DNA of 64,000 nucleotides, from positions 1 through 64,000 of the forward strand of contig CANPTO010000003.1 of the NCBI GenBank assembly GCA_947577025.1, in the 5' to 3' direction. A program made the position numbers and the translations under genes. Below the pieces are notes generated by a model that worked only from the letters and a program-made list of their open reading frames with translations, was not told where the DNA came from and did no database searches. Below are positions 8,240 through 17,520 of the stretch, piece by piece. Origin of the DNA: an uncultured Clostridiaceae bacterium. Lineage in GTDB: Bacteria; Bacillota; Clostridia; TANB77; CAG-508. Position 1 is the stretch's first letter, and each line of letters opens with the position of its first letter.

Positions 8240-8408
8240 AATCCTACTCCTTTAGTTTTATCTTATGTATACTATATTACCATGATTTTCTACATTTGTC
8301 AATTTTATTATTGCATTTTTTTATATTATTATTTGTGTTTTTCTTACACAAGTCTTTCATTTCTGTAAGATTAGAAAAAATTAAACATTATCATAGTATT
8401 TTCAAATA

Positions 8409-8433
8409 AAATATAGGCTCCAATTGGAGCCTT
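8409..8433 (-). terminator. intrinsic terminator
   Basis: AGGCTCCAATTGGAGCCT stem followed by an AT-rich run on the minus strand, just after the 61-residue gene. Confidence 0.7.
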
Positions 8434-8438
8434 ACTGA

Positions 8439-8624
8439 TTATTCTTCGTACGAGTGTACAAACTTAGCAAATCTTACAAGATCTTCTGTCTTTTCAAAGC
8501 AAACAACATTTGAAAGTGGTCTTATCATTATTTCACTCGAATACTCTCCTTTTTTAATTTCCTCAAGTATTTTTTCAAGTGGAATTGAATCTACTTTAAG
8601 TTCAGTTGTTATTATTTTTGACAT
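8439..8624 (-). CDS. small hypothetical protein (61 residues)
   Basis: MSKIITTELKVDSIPLEKIL then a charged helix and a C-terminal ...FAKFVHSYEE. There is no membrane segment and no recognised family. It has TAGGAGGA before the ATG and its own promoter. A terminator directly follows, so it is a complete monocistronic unit. Confidence 0.65.
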   Translation of the reverse strand: MSKIITTELKVDSIPLEKILEEIKKGEYSSEIMIRPLSNVVCFEKTEDLVRFAKFVHSYEE

Positions 8625-8656
8625 GACATAATCCTCCTAATGTTTATTATAATTAA

Positions 8657-8685
8657 ATTATAGCACATCTTATGTTAAATGTAAA
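8657..8685 (-). promoter_or_regulatory. promoter of the 61-residue gene
   Basis: TTTACA (8680-8685) and TATAAT (8657-8662) with a 17-bp spacer. Confidence 0.7.
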
Positions 8686-8713
8686 GTTGGATTTTGTACA
8701 TGTGTATACTCAT

Positions 8714-9688
8714 CTAATTTTGTAACATTATTTGCTCTTCTTTTATTGTAGGGTATTTTATAAGTTCACTGCTGTCTAAATTTTCCTTATTCATATCTAT
8801 CGCTGTAATTTGATGATTATCATAAGTTGTATAATAATATATTCCTTTATTTGTATTGCAACATGATGTATATATTGTTATTTCATATTTGCCATCTCCT
8901 AAATTGCAGCAACCTCTTTGTTGGTCTACTGAATTTAATATGTGAAAGAATTGGCTAACACTTTCTTTTTCTCCTTCTAAAGAAATTGAGTTTAATTTTA
9001 CAAATGCTGCGCGTACAAATCTTGATTGTGATGACAAGTCTCCTGGGAGGCCTATTGCTCCCATTCCGCGGCTATATGTTTTTAAATTTATGCCTTTTGA
9101 AAATGTATTTTGTGGCTCTTTTGTTGATAAACTCATATAGTTATTTAGGTTAAACATTTGCATATCAAAGGGTGGATTATTGGTTAATACTCCTACTGGG
9201 TTTTCATATATTTTTATACCTTCTTTTAAAGGTTCTACTGTTATTGTTTCTGTGCTATCTGATATAATATAGTGAAGCTGGGCTACTGGTAAATTTTCAT
9301 TAAATTGTCTATCTAATAAATTCATTTTTTCAATTAGTTTTCGTGCTTCTTTTACTGTGGCACATTTACTTAAAATCCATGGTATGAATTCAAATTGGTT
9401 TATATTATTTTTTCCTTCTATCTTTTTATTGTAGTAGCTATTACCTACAAAATTTAGACCTGCCATTGCTAATCCTTTTTCATTTACTCCATCATAATAT
9501 AATGGGTAATTTTCTGTTACATGAGCCATACCAATTATGGCATAATGAGTATCTATATTTCCTTCTTCTATAAAATGAAATGGATAATTTCTCGGAGTTA
9601 TTGTTACATCATCTCCATAAGAAAATTCATAGTCTAGTGTTCGTCCAAAATAAAAGTCTTTTGTTTTATATGTTACTGCTGTACACAT
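8714..9688 (-). CDS. choloylglycine hydrolase / penicillin V acylase family
   Basis: 324-residue Ntn hydrolase of the linear-amide C-N hydrolase family (bile salt hydrolase or penicillin V acylase). After removal of Met1, Cys2 becomes the nucleophile. R16 and D19 (FGRTLDYEFS), the Asn in YYDGVNEKGLAMAGLNF, the Asn in VGVLTNNPPFDMQ and the Arg in SSQSRFVRAAF fit the other catalytic positions. Full length, no signal peptide, hence cytoplasmic. Bile-salt deconjugation would point to a gut habitat; penicillin acylase or homoserine-lactone activity remains possible. Confidence 0.88.
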   Translation of the reverse strand: MCTAVTYKTKDFYFGRTLDYEFSYGDDVTITPRNYPFHFIEEGNIDTHYAIIGMAHVTENYPLYYDGVNEKGLAMAGLNFVGNSYYNKKIEGKNNINQFEFIPWILSKCATVKEARKLIEKMNLLDRQFNENLPVAQLHYIISDSTETITVEPLKEGIKIYENPVGVLTNNPPFDMQMFNLNNYMSLSTKEPQNTFSKGINLKTYSRGMGAIGLPGDLSSQSRFVRAAFVKLNSISLEGEKESVSQFFHILNSVDQQRGCCNLGDGKYEITIYTSCCNTNKGIYYYTTYDNHQITAIDMNKENLDSSELIKYPTIKEEQIMLQN

Positions 9689-9770
9689 ATTTGCACTCCT
9701 CCTTTAATTATTTATATTATAATTATGATATATATTCTTATAAAAAATACTGTAATTTTCATTCAAATGA

Positions 9771-9802
9771 AAAGAGTCAATACTATTTTGCATTGACTCT
9801 TT
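9771..9802 (-). terminator. intrinsic terminator after the two-TM protein gene
   Basis: AAAGAGTCAAT / ATTGACTCTTT stem of 11 bp. A second hairpin (AAGTTTAAAT...ATTTAAACTT) lies immediately before it at about 9803-9836. Confidence 0.7.
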
Positions 9803-9854
9803 AAGTTTAAATTAACAAAAATGCTGATTTAAACTTATCTTGTTTTTTTGCATA

Positions 9855-10430
9855 TTATTTTCTAAAAATATCAATAATTTCTAATATAAGTTCTAGCAAA
9901 ATCTTTAGCATAAGTAAAATTACTATACTAATAAAAGCTGAAAATGCTATAACAAACGTTTTATCAATATTTTTTATTTGTTGCTTATATGTTTCAAAAT
10001 CTTCTTCAAATTGGATACTATAGTCTTCTTCCAATATTTTCAAATCTTTTGATAATGTAATTGTTGCATAGTAGTTATTGTCTCTTCTTAAAGGTTCATT
10101 TATAACATAATACAAAATAATATTTTCACCCTTATTGTAAATTCTATAACTTATACTTTCTTCATTAACATATCCATCATCCTCTGTAAGAATAATGTTT
10201 GAAATTTTCTTAAGCTCTATTCCTTCTCCTTCAATAATGCAGTTTGCTGATATTTCTTTTAACAAATTACATTTTTGTTTTTTAATTTGATAGCTGCTTT
10301 CAATGTCTGAATCATCAGATGTTAATGTTTTTTGAATAATTGGATTAACAATTGCATATGTAATACATATTGCTATTATTAATAAAAAAAATGTTACTAC
10401 CTTTGGTATTCTCCGCTTTTCTTCTTTCAT
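9855..10430 (-). CDS. two-TM membrane protein, copy 1 of a duplicated family
   Basis: 191 residues: a basic N-terminus (MKEEKRRIPKVV), one TM at about 12-30, an extracytoplasmic domain of about 120 residues, and a second TM near 160-185. It is clearly paralogous to the gene at 20729-21301: the same N-terminus, the shared EDDGYVNEESISYRIYNKGENIILYY pattern (split here to show it), YYATITLSKDLKIL and EDFETYKQQ. The upstream ~100 bp are also conserved between copies. The function is unknown. It uses a sense CGG codon (Arg) near its start. Confidence 0.7.
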   Translation of the reverse strand: MKEEKRRIPKVVTFFLLIIAICITYAIVNPIIQKTLTSDDSDIESSYQIKKQKCNLLKEISANCIIEGEGIELKKISNIILTEDDGYVNEESISYRIYNKGENIILYYVINEPLRRDNNYYATITLSKDLKILEEDYSIQFEEDFETYKQQIKNIDKTFVIAFSAFISIVILLMLKILLELILEIIDIFRK

Positions 10431-10505
10431 TTTCCATCCTCCTTAAAATAATCATTTTACTATAGCTGCTAAAATATTTGTAAAAATAGGAAAATATATA
10501 ATTAA

Positions 10506-10556
10506 AAACAGTTGTATTATAACATAAATTTATGTTATATACAACTGTTTTTATTA
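10506..10556. terminator. long hairpin between the duplicated membrane gene and the TfoX-N gene
   Basis: AAAACAGTTGTA ... TACAACTGTTTT with an inner AACATAAA/TTTATGTT stem. A related hairpin lies at about 21378-21426 upstream of the second copy, so it belongs to the duplicated unit and probably terminates the gene transcribed into it. Confidence 0.65.
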
Positions 10557-10561
10557 TTTCA

Positions 10562-10882
10562 CTATTGCTTCTTTTTCTTAGGTTTTGGCATAGGTGTAAC
10601 TTCCTCTATTTTGCTTACAACATTCTTGCAAAATTCCGAATTATCAATATCTAATATATAATGTTCTTTTGCTCCTTTATATGGGTATCCTAGTTTTGAA
10701 TCTTTCATCATTTCTTCTATACATTCTAATTTTTTAACAAATGCATTGTTATCACAAACTATAATAATTGGCTTATCATTAACATATACCATAAATTCTC
10801 CAAACATTTTCTTATACCTAATGTCACCAATACCATTTATTTGTTCACATACATATTCTATATATTCATTTGTAGTTGCCAT
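10562..10882 (-). CDS. TfoX N-terminal domain protein
   Basis: 106 residues matching the stand-alone TfoX/Sxy N-terminal family: RYKKMFGEFMVYVNDKPIII, a central VCDNNAFVKKL and the C-terminal YPYKGAKEHYILD. In proteobacteria TfoX regulates competence, while short Firmicutes members have no established function. A Lys-rich tail (PKPKKKKQ) ends the protein. No competence genes are nearby. Confidence 0.8.
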   Translation of the reverse strand: MATTNEYIEYVCEQINGIGDIRYKKMFGEFMVYVNDKPIIIVCDNNAFVKKLECIEEMMKDSKLGYPYKGAKEHYILDIDNSEFCKNVVSKIEEVTPMPKPKKKKQ

Positions 10883-11004
10883 TTTTTCTTCGTATGTTAG
10901 TTAAAAAATCTAACATACTCCTCCATTCTTTTTTATTTTATATCTTTAAAACCTGCATATGTTTAAGGAGTATAAAATTTGTTTTTCTACTTTTTTCATA
11001 TTAA

Positions 11005-11454
11005 TCATTTCTTGAAAATATTTCTAATTTTCTTTATAATTTTATTAATAATATTATCTTTTATTTCCATTAAAGTTTCTTCATTAGTATCCTTTTTTTC
11101 TTTATATAACTTATTCATTTGCCTATTTTTAAAAAGATTATCATAATTATATTTTTTATGTAGTTCTTCTTGATAATGCTGTTCGTTACTTTTATAGTTA
11201 TTTAAAGCAAACTCTTTTAACTTTTCATCCTTATTAATATACTTTAAATATATATAGGATAATACAATTCTAGTTTCTTTACTTTTTATTTGAAACTGTA
11301 ATGGAATATTTTTATTAAACTTAAATTTATAGTTATTATCCTTATTTTTTACAATATATTTTTGCTTTTCTTGTGGTAGTTTATTAAATTGTTTTAATTC
11401 AGTTAATATATAATAAATTTCACTACATGTTTTTGAACTTATTTTATTTATCAT
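11005..11454 (-). CDS. hypothetical protein related to the gene at 50140
   Basis: 149 residues, highly charged, no membrane segment. SKTCSEIYYILTELKQFNKL, KDNNYKFKFNKNIPLQFQ and HKKYNYDNLFKNR match in order the 117-residue protein at 50140-50493 (for example REKYNPDEIFKKR). Both sit directly beside a larger protein with overlapping or adjacent ends: here it overlaps the transglutaminase-like gene by 11 bp. It may be a dedicated accessory partner. No function is known. Confidence 0.6.
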   Translation of the reverse strand: MINKISSKTCSEIYYILTELKQFNKLPQEKQKYIVKNKDNNYKFKFNKNIPLQFQIKSKETRIVLSYIYLKYINKDEKLKEFALNNYKSNEQHYQEELHKKYNYDNLFKNRQMNKLYKEKKDTNEETLMEIKDNIINKIIKKIRNIFKK

Positions 11455-13114
11455 ACTCTAAATTGTTCTCCTTCTCTTCAAAAGCTCTATCTATTTCATA
11501 AAAATCGGAATTTTTAATATCTGAAGACGTGCTAGAAACAAAACTGCTTAATAATCTTTCTAAATATTCTTTGTTATATTCTAATTCTTCTTTTGTATAT
11601 TCCTCATTTTCATCTTCATTAATATATTCATCATATTCTTCATTCATCATATTACAGAATATATCATAAATTTCTTGTTCATCAAAGCCCATTAGTCTTA
11701 ATTGTTCTGCATAACATAAACTATTTTCTATTATTGGACAGTTATATATTTCATGACCAAATGTTTCAGAATCAGTTAGGCAATATTTAAGTGGATATCT
11801 TTCCATTTTTATATCATCTGCATCCCATGTTAAGTCACAATAATATTCTTTCCCATCTAATTTAACAAGGTTCCATGAATGGCCTTTATCATCCATTTCT
11901 TCTGTATAATCTTCGTGATTTTTATCGGCGTCTCTTGGGATATATTTACATTCTATATCAAATTCTTCTAATATAGCTTTTAGTATAATTGCATATCCTG
12001 CACAAACTGTTTCGTTATCTACTAGTCCTCCATATAAATTCCTGCATACTTTTTGTAATTCTTCATCATCTTCATTTTCTTCTGCAATAGCAAAAAAGTT
12101 ATAGCTAATTTTATTTCCTAATAGTCTATATACTTGCATAAAAATCTTTTTTTCTCTATTTTCATCAAATTCATCTGGAATTACTATTTCACTTTTAATT
12201 CGGTTAATTTCTTCTCTTATTTTTTCAAACTCTTCTCTTGTATATGGCTCTTTTGCATACCCTGCTTTTTCCTCTTCACTATATTTAATTTGAATTTGTT
12301 GTATATTTGGGCGCTGCTTTAAAAAATCATTTGTTATTTCTTTTGAAGTCATTGCAATTACTCCAATTGGAAATGTTACTCTATCAGATATTTGCTCTAA
12401 TAATTCTAATTGTTCTATTGTTACATTTACTTGGCAATTATATTTATTAAAAATTTTAACATATTGGTCAATATTTTCTTTATTTATATCACAATTATAC
12501 AACTTAACATTTTTACTAAGTGTCGCCATTACTATAGGAATATATATTGGGCAATCATTCAACGCTATTCGTAATTGTCCATTACTATTTCTACTTTCTA
12601 TTTCTGTAATTAATTCTTTAGAAATAACTTGACTTATAGGGTTTTTGCCTAAATCTATCTTTATTCTTTTATCTATATTTTTAATAAAGTTAACATCTTT
12701 TATATTTGCTCTATCCAATTCTAGTACTTCTAAATTTTCAAATTGATTAAATTCCTTACTTTCAAAATTAGATAAATTAACACCACTTATTGTTAGGAAT
12801 TTAACATTCTTATTAATTGATTGAATAAAGTCGGTATTTAATTTTATTGGTTTGTCATATTTTAAATCAATTCCACATTGTTCTATATTAACAACTTTAA
12901 GTATTTTAGACAATTCAGTAAGATAGTCATCTATACTTTCTAAAGGAACATTATCATCGATTTCAATATATAAACTATTAAACTTTAATAACTCTTCTTC
13001 TCTAATTTCAGGATTTTTTAAGTCTATTAATGGTATTTGTTCTTGCTCTATTGCATTATGTATTGAAATTTCTTGATTTAATTGCTCTATTAGGTACTTA
13101 TTTCTTAATTTCAC
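11444..13114 (-). CDS. leucine-rich/transglutaminase-like protein
   Basis: 556 residues. The N-terminal ~230 have an irregular leucine-rich pattern (FLTISGVNLSNFESKEFNQ and similar). The C-terminal part has a transglutaminase-like core with its triad: Cys in ETVCAGYAIILKAIL, His in DKGHSWNLVKLDGKEYYC and Asp in CDLTWDADD. Such domains act as cysteine proteases or crosslinkers; no signal peptide is visible, so it may be cytoplasmic. The acidic tail is unusual (DEYINEDENEEYTKEELEYN). It overlaps the small downstream gene, suggesting co-translation. Confidence 0.72.
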   Translation of the reverse strand: MKLRNKYLIEQLNQEISIHNAIEQEQIPLIDLKNPEIREEELLKFNSLYIEIDDNVPLESIDDYLTELSKILKVVNIEQCGIDLKYDKPIKLNTDFIQSINKNVKFLTISGVNLSNFESKEFNQFENLEVLELDRANIKDVNFIKNIDKRIKIDLGKNPISQVISKELITEIESRNSNGQLRIALNDCPIYIPIVMATLSKNVKLYNCDINKENIDQYVKIFNKYNCQVNVTIEQLELLEQISDRVTFPIGVIAMTSKEITNDFLKQRPNIQQIQIKYSEEEKAGYAKEPYTREEFEKIREEINRIKSEIVIPDEFDENREKKIFMQVYRLLGNKISYNFFAIAEENEDDEELQKVCRNLYGGLVDNETVCAGYAIILKAILEEFDIECKYIPRDADKNHEDYTEEMDDKGHSWNLVKLDGKEYYCDLTWDADDIKMERYPLKYCLTDSETFGHEIYNCPIIENSLCYAEQLRLMGFDEQEIYDIFCNMMNEEYDEYINEDENEEYTKEELEYNKEYLERLLSSFVSSTSSDIKNSDFYEIDRAFEEKENNLEYDK

Positions 13115-13131
13115 ACTTTCTCATTCCTTTT

Positions 13132-13896
13132 TTATTTTATATATTCTACATATTCTTCTAAACACATTCCTAATTCATTTATTTTTTTAGCATTCTCTTT
13201 TCCTACATATCTCCAGTGCCATGGTTCATAAGTCACTTTTGTAATATTTTCTTTTTCTTTTGGATATCTTAAAATAAAACCATACTTTTCTGCATTTTCT
13301 TTTAGCCATGCAAATGCTTTTGTTTCTTCAAATGTTCCATTAACATAGTTAAAGTCTACTGCTAAACCTAAATTATGCTCACTATATCCTGGTTTGTTAA
13401 TAACTTGCTCTGTAAGTCTTTTGGCTTCTTTTTCTGTTTTCCCTTGTTCTTTATAGTACTGCACTTTATTATTATACACTGTTGTTTGTTCTTCTACACT
13501 TCTATAAGAAGATTGAACCCATATATTTCTCACTCCATCTTCTCTCATGTCTTCTATCATGTCTTGCAAATATTTTATTGCTCTACTATCAAATTTTCTA
13601 TATTCGTCAATACTTAATAATTTCATTTCATAATTTTCAGGCAATTTGTTAGACTGATTTACAAGTGTAAGTTTCCAGTCTAATTGCTCTTTTGAAGTAG
13701 TATTATCTTTCTCTTGTATATTTGTTTTTGAAACCTTTGCTACTTCAATTGTATTTGTATTACTATTAGTTTTCTTTTTTGGAATAATGAATTTTATAAT
13801 TATACAAATTAATATAATTATACCAACAATCAATATATTTCTTCTTATTATTCTTTTATTGAATTTTATTTTCCTTTTTCTATTTTGTTCTTCCAT
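13132..13896 (-). CDS. VanY-type D-alanyl-D-alanine carboxypeptidase
   Basis: 254 residues: a basic N-terminus, one TM anchor at about 15-40, a linker and an M15B (VanY/LAS) peptidase domain. Metal and catalytic motifs are present: VQSSYRSVEEQ, SEHNLGLAVDFN (zinc His and Asp) and EPWHWRYVG (His). The enzyme removes the terminal D-Ala of peptidoglycan stem peptides outside the membrane. It ends 18 bp before the transglutaminase-like gene. A VanRS-like pair lies 30 kb away but linkage is not implied. Confidence 0.87.
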   Translation of the reverse strand: MEEQNRKRKIKFNKRIIRRNILIVGIIILICIIIKFIIPKKKTNSNTNTIEVAKVSKTNIQEKDNTTSKEQLDWKLTLVNQSNKLPENYEMKLLSIDEYRKFDSRAIKYLQDMIEDMREDGVRNIWVQSSYRSVEEQTTVYNNKVQYYKEQGKTEKEAKRLTEQVINKPGYSEHNLGLAVDFNYVNGTFEETKAFAWLKENAEKYGFILRYPKEKENITKVTYEPWHWRYVGKENAKKINELGMCLEEYVEYIK

Positions 13897-14223
13897 TTAA
13901 TTTATCCTCTCGTATAATATTTGTCCAAATATAATTATACACCATTAATATTAAAATTTCTTTACAAATAGATGAATATTTTGTAAGTTTTTTGTAAGGA
14001 AATATTTCTATTTAGTTTTAATTAATTTATTTCTATTTTCCTTGATTTAATTATAATACTTAAATTTATTTTAGGCAACTTTAAATTCAATTTTTATGTC
14101 GTTTTATGCAAAGAAAACCTGATATAAATGATTTGTGGTAAAAAATTAGAAAAATTAATTTAAGAGAATTTCTTCAAAATAAGATGCTGTTACTCAGCAT
14201 CTTATTTTGATATGAATATTTAA
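13897..14223. other. gap holding a terminator only
   Basis: 327 bp of AT-rich sequence. Apart from the hairpin at 14176-14208 I see no gene or RNA. Confidence 0.5.
14176..14208 (-). terminator. intrinsic terminator of the exchanger gene
   Basis: AAAATAAGATGCTG / CAGCATCTTATTTT, a 14-bp stem with a 5-nt loop. Confidence 0.85.
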
Positions 14224-15177
14224 TTATTTTATAAATAGCATTCCTATATATGAAGCATACATTAAGCAATATAATACTCCATTTAATCTACTCATTTCCT
14301 TTTTAGGTGGTATATATGGGAAGATTGCTAGTATTATTGTTGAAACGACTAAAAGCATTAAATCAAAATTATATGTCATATTATATGTAATAGGTTTTAT
14401 TATTGCTGAAACTCCTAGTATTAGTAATATATTAAATATATTTGAACCTATTATATTGCCTATTGCTATGTCACTGTCTCCTTTTAATGCAGCCACTACA
14501 CTTGTTACAAGTTCTGGAAGGCTTGTCCCTATTGCAAGTATTGTTAAACTTATTATTTTTTCGCTTAGTCCTACAATTTTTGCAACATTTACAGCATTAT
14601 TTACTGCTAAGTCTCCTCCTATTTTTAAGCCTATAATTCCTAATATTATGAATATTATATTTTTTAATATATTATTTTGCTTTTTGTCCTCTTTTTCTAA
14701 TTCAACTAATGCATTATTCATACTTTGTTTTTTGGCTATAATTATTGTATACACAATAAACAAACCAAATAATATTAATAAACAAATTGCTTCTACTTTT
14801 GATATTGTACTTCCTGTGTTTGCAAATATCATAAGTATTATTGTAAATATTAGGCACATTGGTATTTCATATTTTATTGTTTCTTTTTGAAATTTCACAG
14901 GTCTTAATATACTTGCTAATCCTAAAATTAACAATAAATTACACAAGTTACTTCCAATAACATTCCCTATTGCCATATCTGAATAACCATCTATTGCAGA
15001 AGTTATACTTACAAATAACTCTGGCATAGAAGTTCCAATAGAAACAATTGTAAGCCCTATTATTATTTCTGGTATATGAAACTTTTTAGCTACTCCACTT
15101 GCCCCATCTACTAACATATCTGCTCCTACTATAAGTAGAATGAATCCAACTATTATTAATATAATTGATAAAAACAT
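14224..15177 (-). CDS. calcium/sodium antiporter (YrbG/CaCA family)
   Basis: 317 residues from the ATG at 15177 (GGAGAAATACAAA precedes it; an earlier ATG at 15207 lacks a ribosome binding site). It has ten or so membrane helices with an inverted repeat of the two alpha motifs: GLTIVSIGTSMPELFVS followed by GNVIGSNLCNLLLILG, and LTILAIGTSLPELVTS followed by GNIIGSNIFNILLILG. These carry the ion-binding Glu and Asn residues. It exports Ca2+ in exchange for Na+ at the cytoplasmic membrane. Monocistronic with a strong terminator. Confidence 0.9.
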   Translation of the reverse strand: MFLSIILIIVGFILLIVGADMLVDGASGVAKKFHIPEIIIGLTIVSIGTSMPELFVSITSAIDGYSDMAIGNVIGSNLCNLLLILGLASILRPVKFQKETIKYEIPMCLIFTIILMIFANTGSTISKVEAICLLILFGLFIVYTIIIAKKQSMNNALVELEKEDKKQNNILKNIIFIILGIIGLKIGGDLAVNNAVNVAKIVGLSEKIISLTILAIGTSLPELVTSVVAALKGDSDIAIGNIIGSNIFNILLILGVSAIIKPITYNMTYNFDLMLLVVSTIILAIFPYIPPKKEMSRLNGVLYCLMYASYIGMLFIK

Positions 15178-15282
15178 TTTGTATTTCTCCTTTTCATTCT
15201 TGAACATAGTATAATATATATCAAAGATTTATAAATTTCAATACTTGTATAACTTATTTTAATTAATTTTCTATAAAAAGAG

Positions 15283-15317
15283 AAAAACGGAAAACTATAA
15301 TTATTAGTTTTCCGTTT
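15283..15317. terminator. intrinsic terminator after the PIN-domain gene
   Basis: AAACGGAAAACTA / TAGTTTTCCGTTT hairpin just past the minus-strand stop at 15347. Confidence 0.8.
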
Positions 15318-15346
15318 GGTAGAAATGATTTGTTATAGAAATTTAA

Positions 15347-16192
15347 TCATATACTTATGATGTGCTCTATGGTATTAGAATTCTTTTTTTCATATACATG
15401 TAGAACATCTCCATGTTGAACCTTAATTTCTACTTTAGTTGCACATGGTATTATATTTCCATCACGATGAATTTCAAATTTAAAAGTTCCCTTATTAAAA
15501 ATGTAAAGTTCATCATTTCTTTTAGATATAAAAATACCATGGCCAAGTTTTTTATTAGGTTTTGCATTTCCATTTTGCTCTACAAAAATATAATTTAACT
15601 CGAAAGCGGCTGCTTTAGCTGCTAAGTTTCTATCAGCTGTTAGCAATGTGGGTCTGATTTGCTTAGGCAGTATTTGTAAATATTGCAACAATATGTTATC
15701 AACATATTGCTCGCCGGAATATCCGCTGAACCTTGATAACATATATTTGTCAGGAGAAGTCAATATTTTAGAAGTATATTCTTTTATATTTTCAGTCAAG
15801 GACTTTGTGCTATTCTTTTTCTTTTTGTCCATTTCCTCCAATGTTGCAAATATAAATGTTACCTGCTTAGCATTATCTATTACATTTCTGCCTTGTTCAG
15901 ATGTTAAAGCACATGTATCAACTAATATATTATCATAATTAGCATTATCAGATTGAACTAAATTCATCAGGTCATCTGTCTGTACTTTAACACAACTCTC
16001 TGCTTTTTTTGGTGCTTTCTTAGCGTTGTTCTGACTTAATAAATAAATGTACCGCTTAGCAGTAGATTCCGCATAACCCAATTCGATAAAAGTTTCTTTT
16101 GTTGGATTATTAGGAAAATTTGGAACTACTTTCTGTATGTCTTCTACCTTACCTCCTTTTGATATAATATGACCAATTTCTCTGTTTTTCAT
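15347..16192 (-). CDS. PIN-like domain protein
   Basis: 281 residues. An N-terminal helical region (about 1-70) has a helix-turn-helix-like ELGYAESTAKRYIYLLSQ. A PIN-like nuclease domain spans about 88-210: NILVDTCAL with the first acidic residue, VTFIFATLEEMDK with Glu, and LLTADRNLAAKAAAF with Asp. A beta-rich C-terminal ~65 residues follows. This looks like a single-strand RNase or toxin-like protein with its own DNA-binding region. It is monocistronic and contains a sense CGG codon. No antitoxin gene is adjacent. Confidence 0.68.
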   Translation of the reverse strand: MKNREIGHIISKGGKVEDIQKVVPNFPNNPTKETFIELGYAESTAKRYIYLLSQNNAKKAPKKAESCVKVQTDDLMNLVQSDNANYDNILVDTCALTSEQGRNVIDNAKQVTFIFATLEEMDKKKKNSTKSLTENIKEYTSKILTSPDKYMLSRFSGYSGEQYVDNILLQYLQILPKQIRPTLLTADRNLAAKAAAFELNYIFVEQNGNAKPNKKLGHGIFISKRNDELYIFNKGTFKFEIHRDGNIIPCATKVEIKVQHGDVLHVYEKKNSNTIEHIISI

Positions 16193-16303
16193 GATGTTAC
16201 CTACCCTTTCTGTATAAGATGTTGTAAATTTTACAATAATCTTCCAACCGTATTATGTCTATATTATACCATTTTTTTGAGGTATTGTCAAAAATCCATT
16301 TGT

Positions 16304-17453
16304 TTACCCTATTCTTCTTTTCTTCTTTGAAAAGATATTAGTTAGAGTAACAAATAATAAACTAAATAAAACAATTACTCCCATATTAATAAATACTGGC
16401 ATTAAAGTTTCTATGTTGAATACTTCTATTGTTTTTAATAGTTCGTTGGTTTGAATGTACCAATATGTTGGTATAATGTGTGCTACTGTTAGAACACTTT
16501 TTGGTAGCCATTCTACTGGTACAAAGGCTCCACATAAGAAACTTGAGCCTAGTGCTATTACATTTACTATTCCGTTTATTGCATTTTTGTTATTTACTAT
16601 TGTTGCTATTAAAAATGCTATTGTTAAAGCACACATTGTAAATATAAATGAATTTACTATGTATATCAAACCGCGCTGTGCTAAGCATCTTTTCTCCTAC
16701 TATTATGAAACTTATTATTACATAAAATAACCATAAGGATGTTGCAAATAGACCGTTTGAAAATAATAGTATTCTATTATGCTTTTTATAATTCATACTA
16801 CTTATAATTGTTCTTTTTCGTATACTTTTTTCATTAAAATTTGATAATATTAAGCATATTACATATATTGCACCTGCTAATATGCTATAGCTTGCAAAAT
16901 TATAGTAAAAGCTTGCTTTTGATAAACTATTTGTGTCTAACTTTGATGTAACTTCTATTTGTGTTTCATTTTCTAAACTATTATTTATTTTTTCTATTAG
17001 TTCCGCTTCATTTTTTATTTCATTTGAATATATATTTTGTATTTTTATATATCTTGAAAGTAACATTTCTGCATAACTTGATTGGTAGTCCCCTGTGCTT
17101 TTTATTTGTATTTCTGGTTTTTCACCATTTAATACAGTTTGCCTATAATTTTCAGGTATGTAGATAATATAGTTTACATCTCTATAAAATAATGCATCAT
17201 TAATACTATCATCTTCTAGTTTTATATTTATTATATTTGAATTATCTTTTATATAATCTACCAAATTTTTAGTTAAGCCTATTTCTTCATCTTTATTTAT
17301 TATTAAAATATCTGGTTTAACTGCTATAAAATTTGTATTATTTTCACTTGTTGTCATATTAAACACACCAAATATTAGTAATATCATTGTATATAAAAGT
17401 ACAACAAATTTATTTTTATTTAATATTTTTAAAAATGTTTTAAATACTGTCAT
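16304..17453 (-). CDS. ABC-2 type exporter permease, frame broken at a CGG codon
   Basis: 382 residues once joined: an N-terminal TM (VVLLYTMILLIFGVF), a large external domain and five C-terminal TMs, typical of ABC-2 (DrrB/YhgE-like) permeases. The first frame runs past the site at 16673 into a false stop, while the second frame continues from LIYIVNSFIFTMCALTIAF. Removing one base between GCG and GGT joins them as STAGLIYIV. I start at the ATG at 17453 (GAAAGGAAAG before it). It lies downstream of a second permease gene and an ATPase gene, forming one exporter. Confidence 0.8.
16671..16673 (-). other. CGG +1 frameshift site in the ABC-2 permease
   Basis: GCG[C]GGT. The same restoration would result from deleting the preceding G, so the exact extra base is ambiguous here. 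Confidence 0.75.
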
Positions 17454-17468
17454 TTCTTTCCTTTCTAT

Positions 17469-17513
17469 TCCAATTGGGGACAGATACCCCATTAGGAAAC
17501 GTCCCCAATTGGA
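17469..17513. repeat. palindromic intergenic repeat of the GGGGAC family
   Basis: TCCAATTGGGGAC ... GTCCCCAATTGGA, a 13-bp perfect inverted repeat with a 19-nt centre, placed between the two permease genes of one operon. Related sequence lies at 27991-28097, 41910-42016 and partly at 25926-25975 and 42897-42952. Confidence 0.75.
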
Positions 17514-17520
17514 ACTTTTT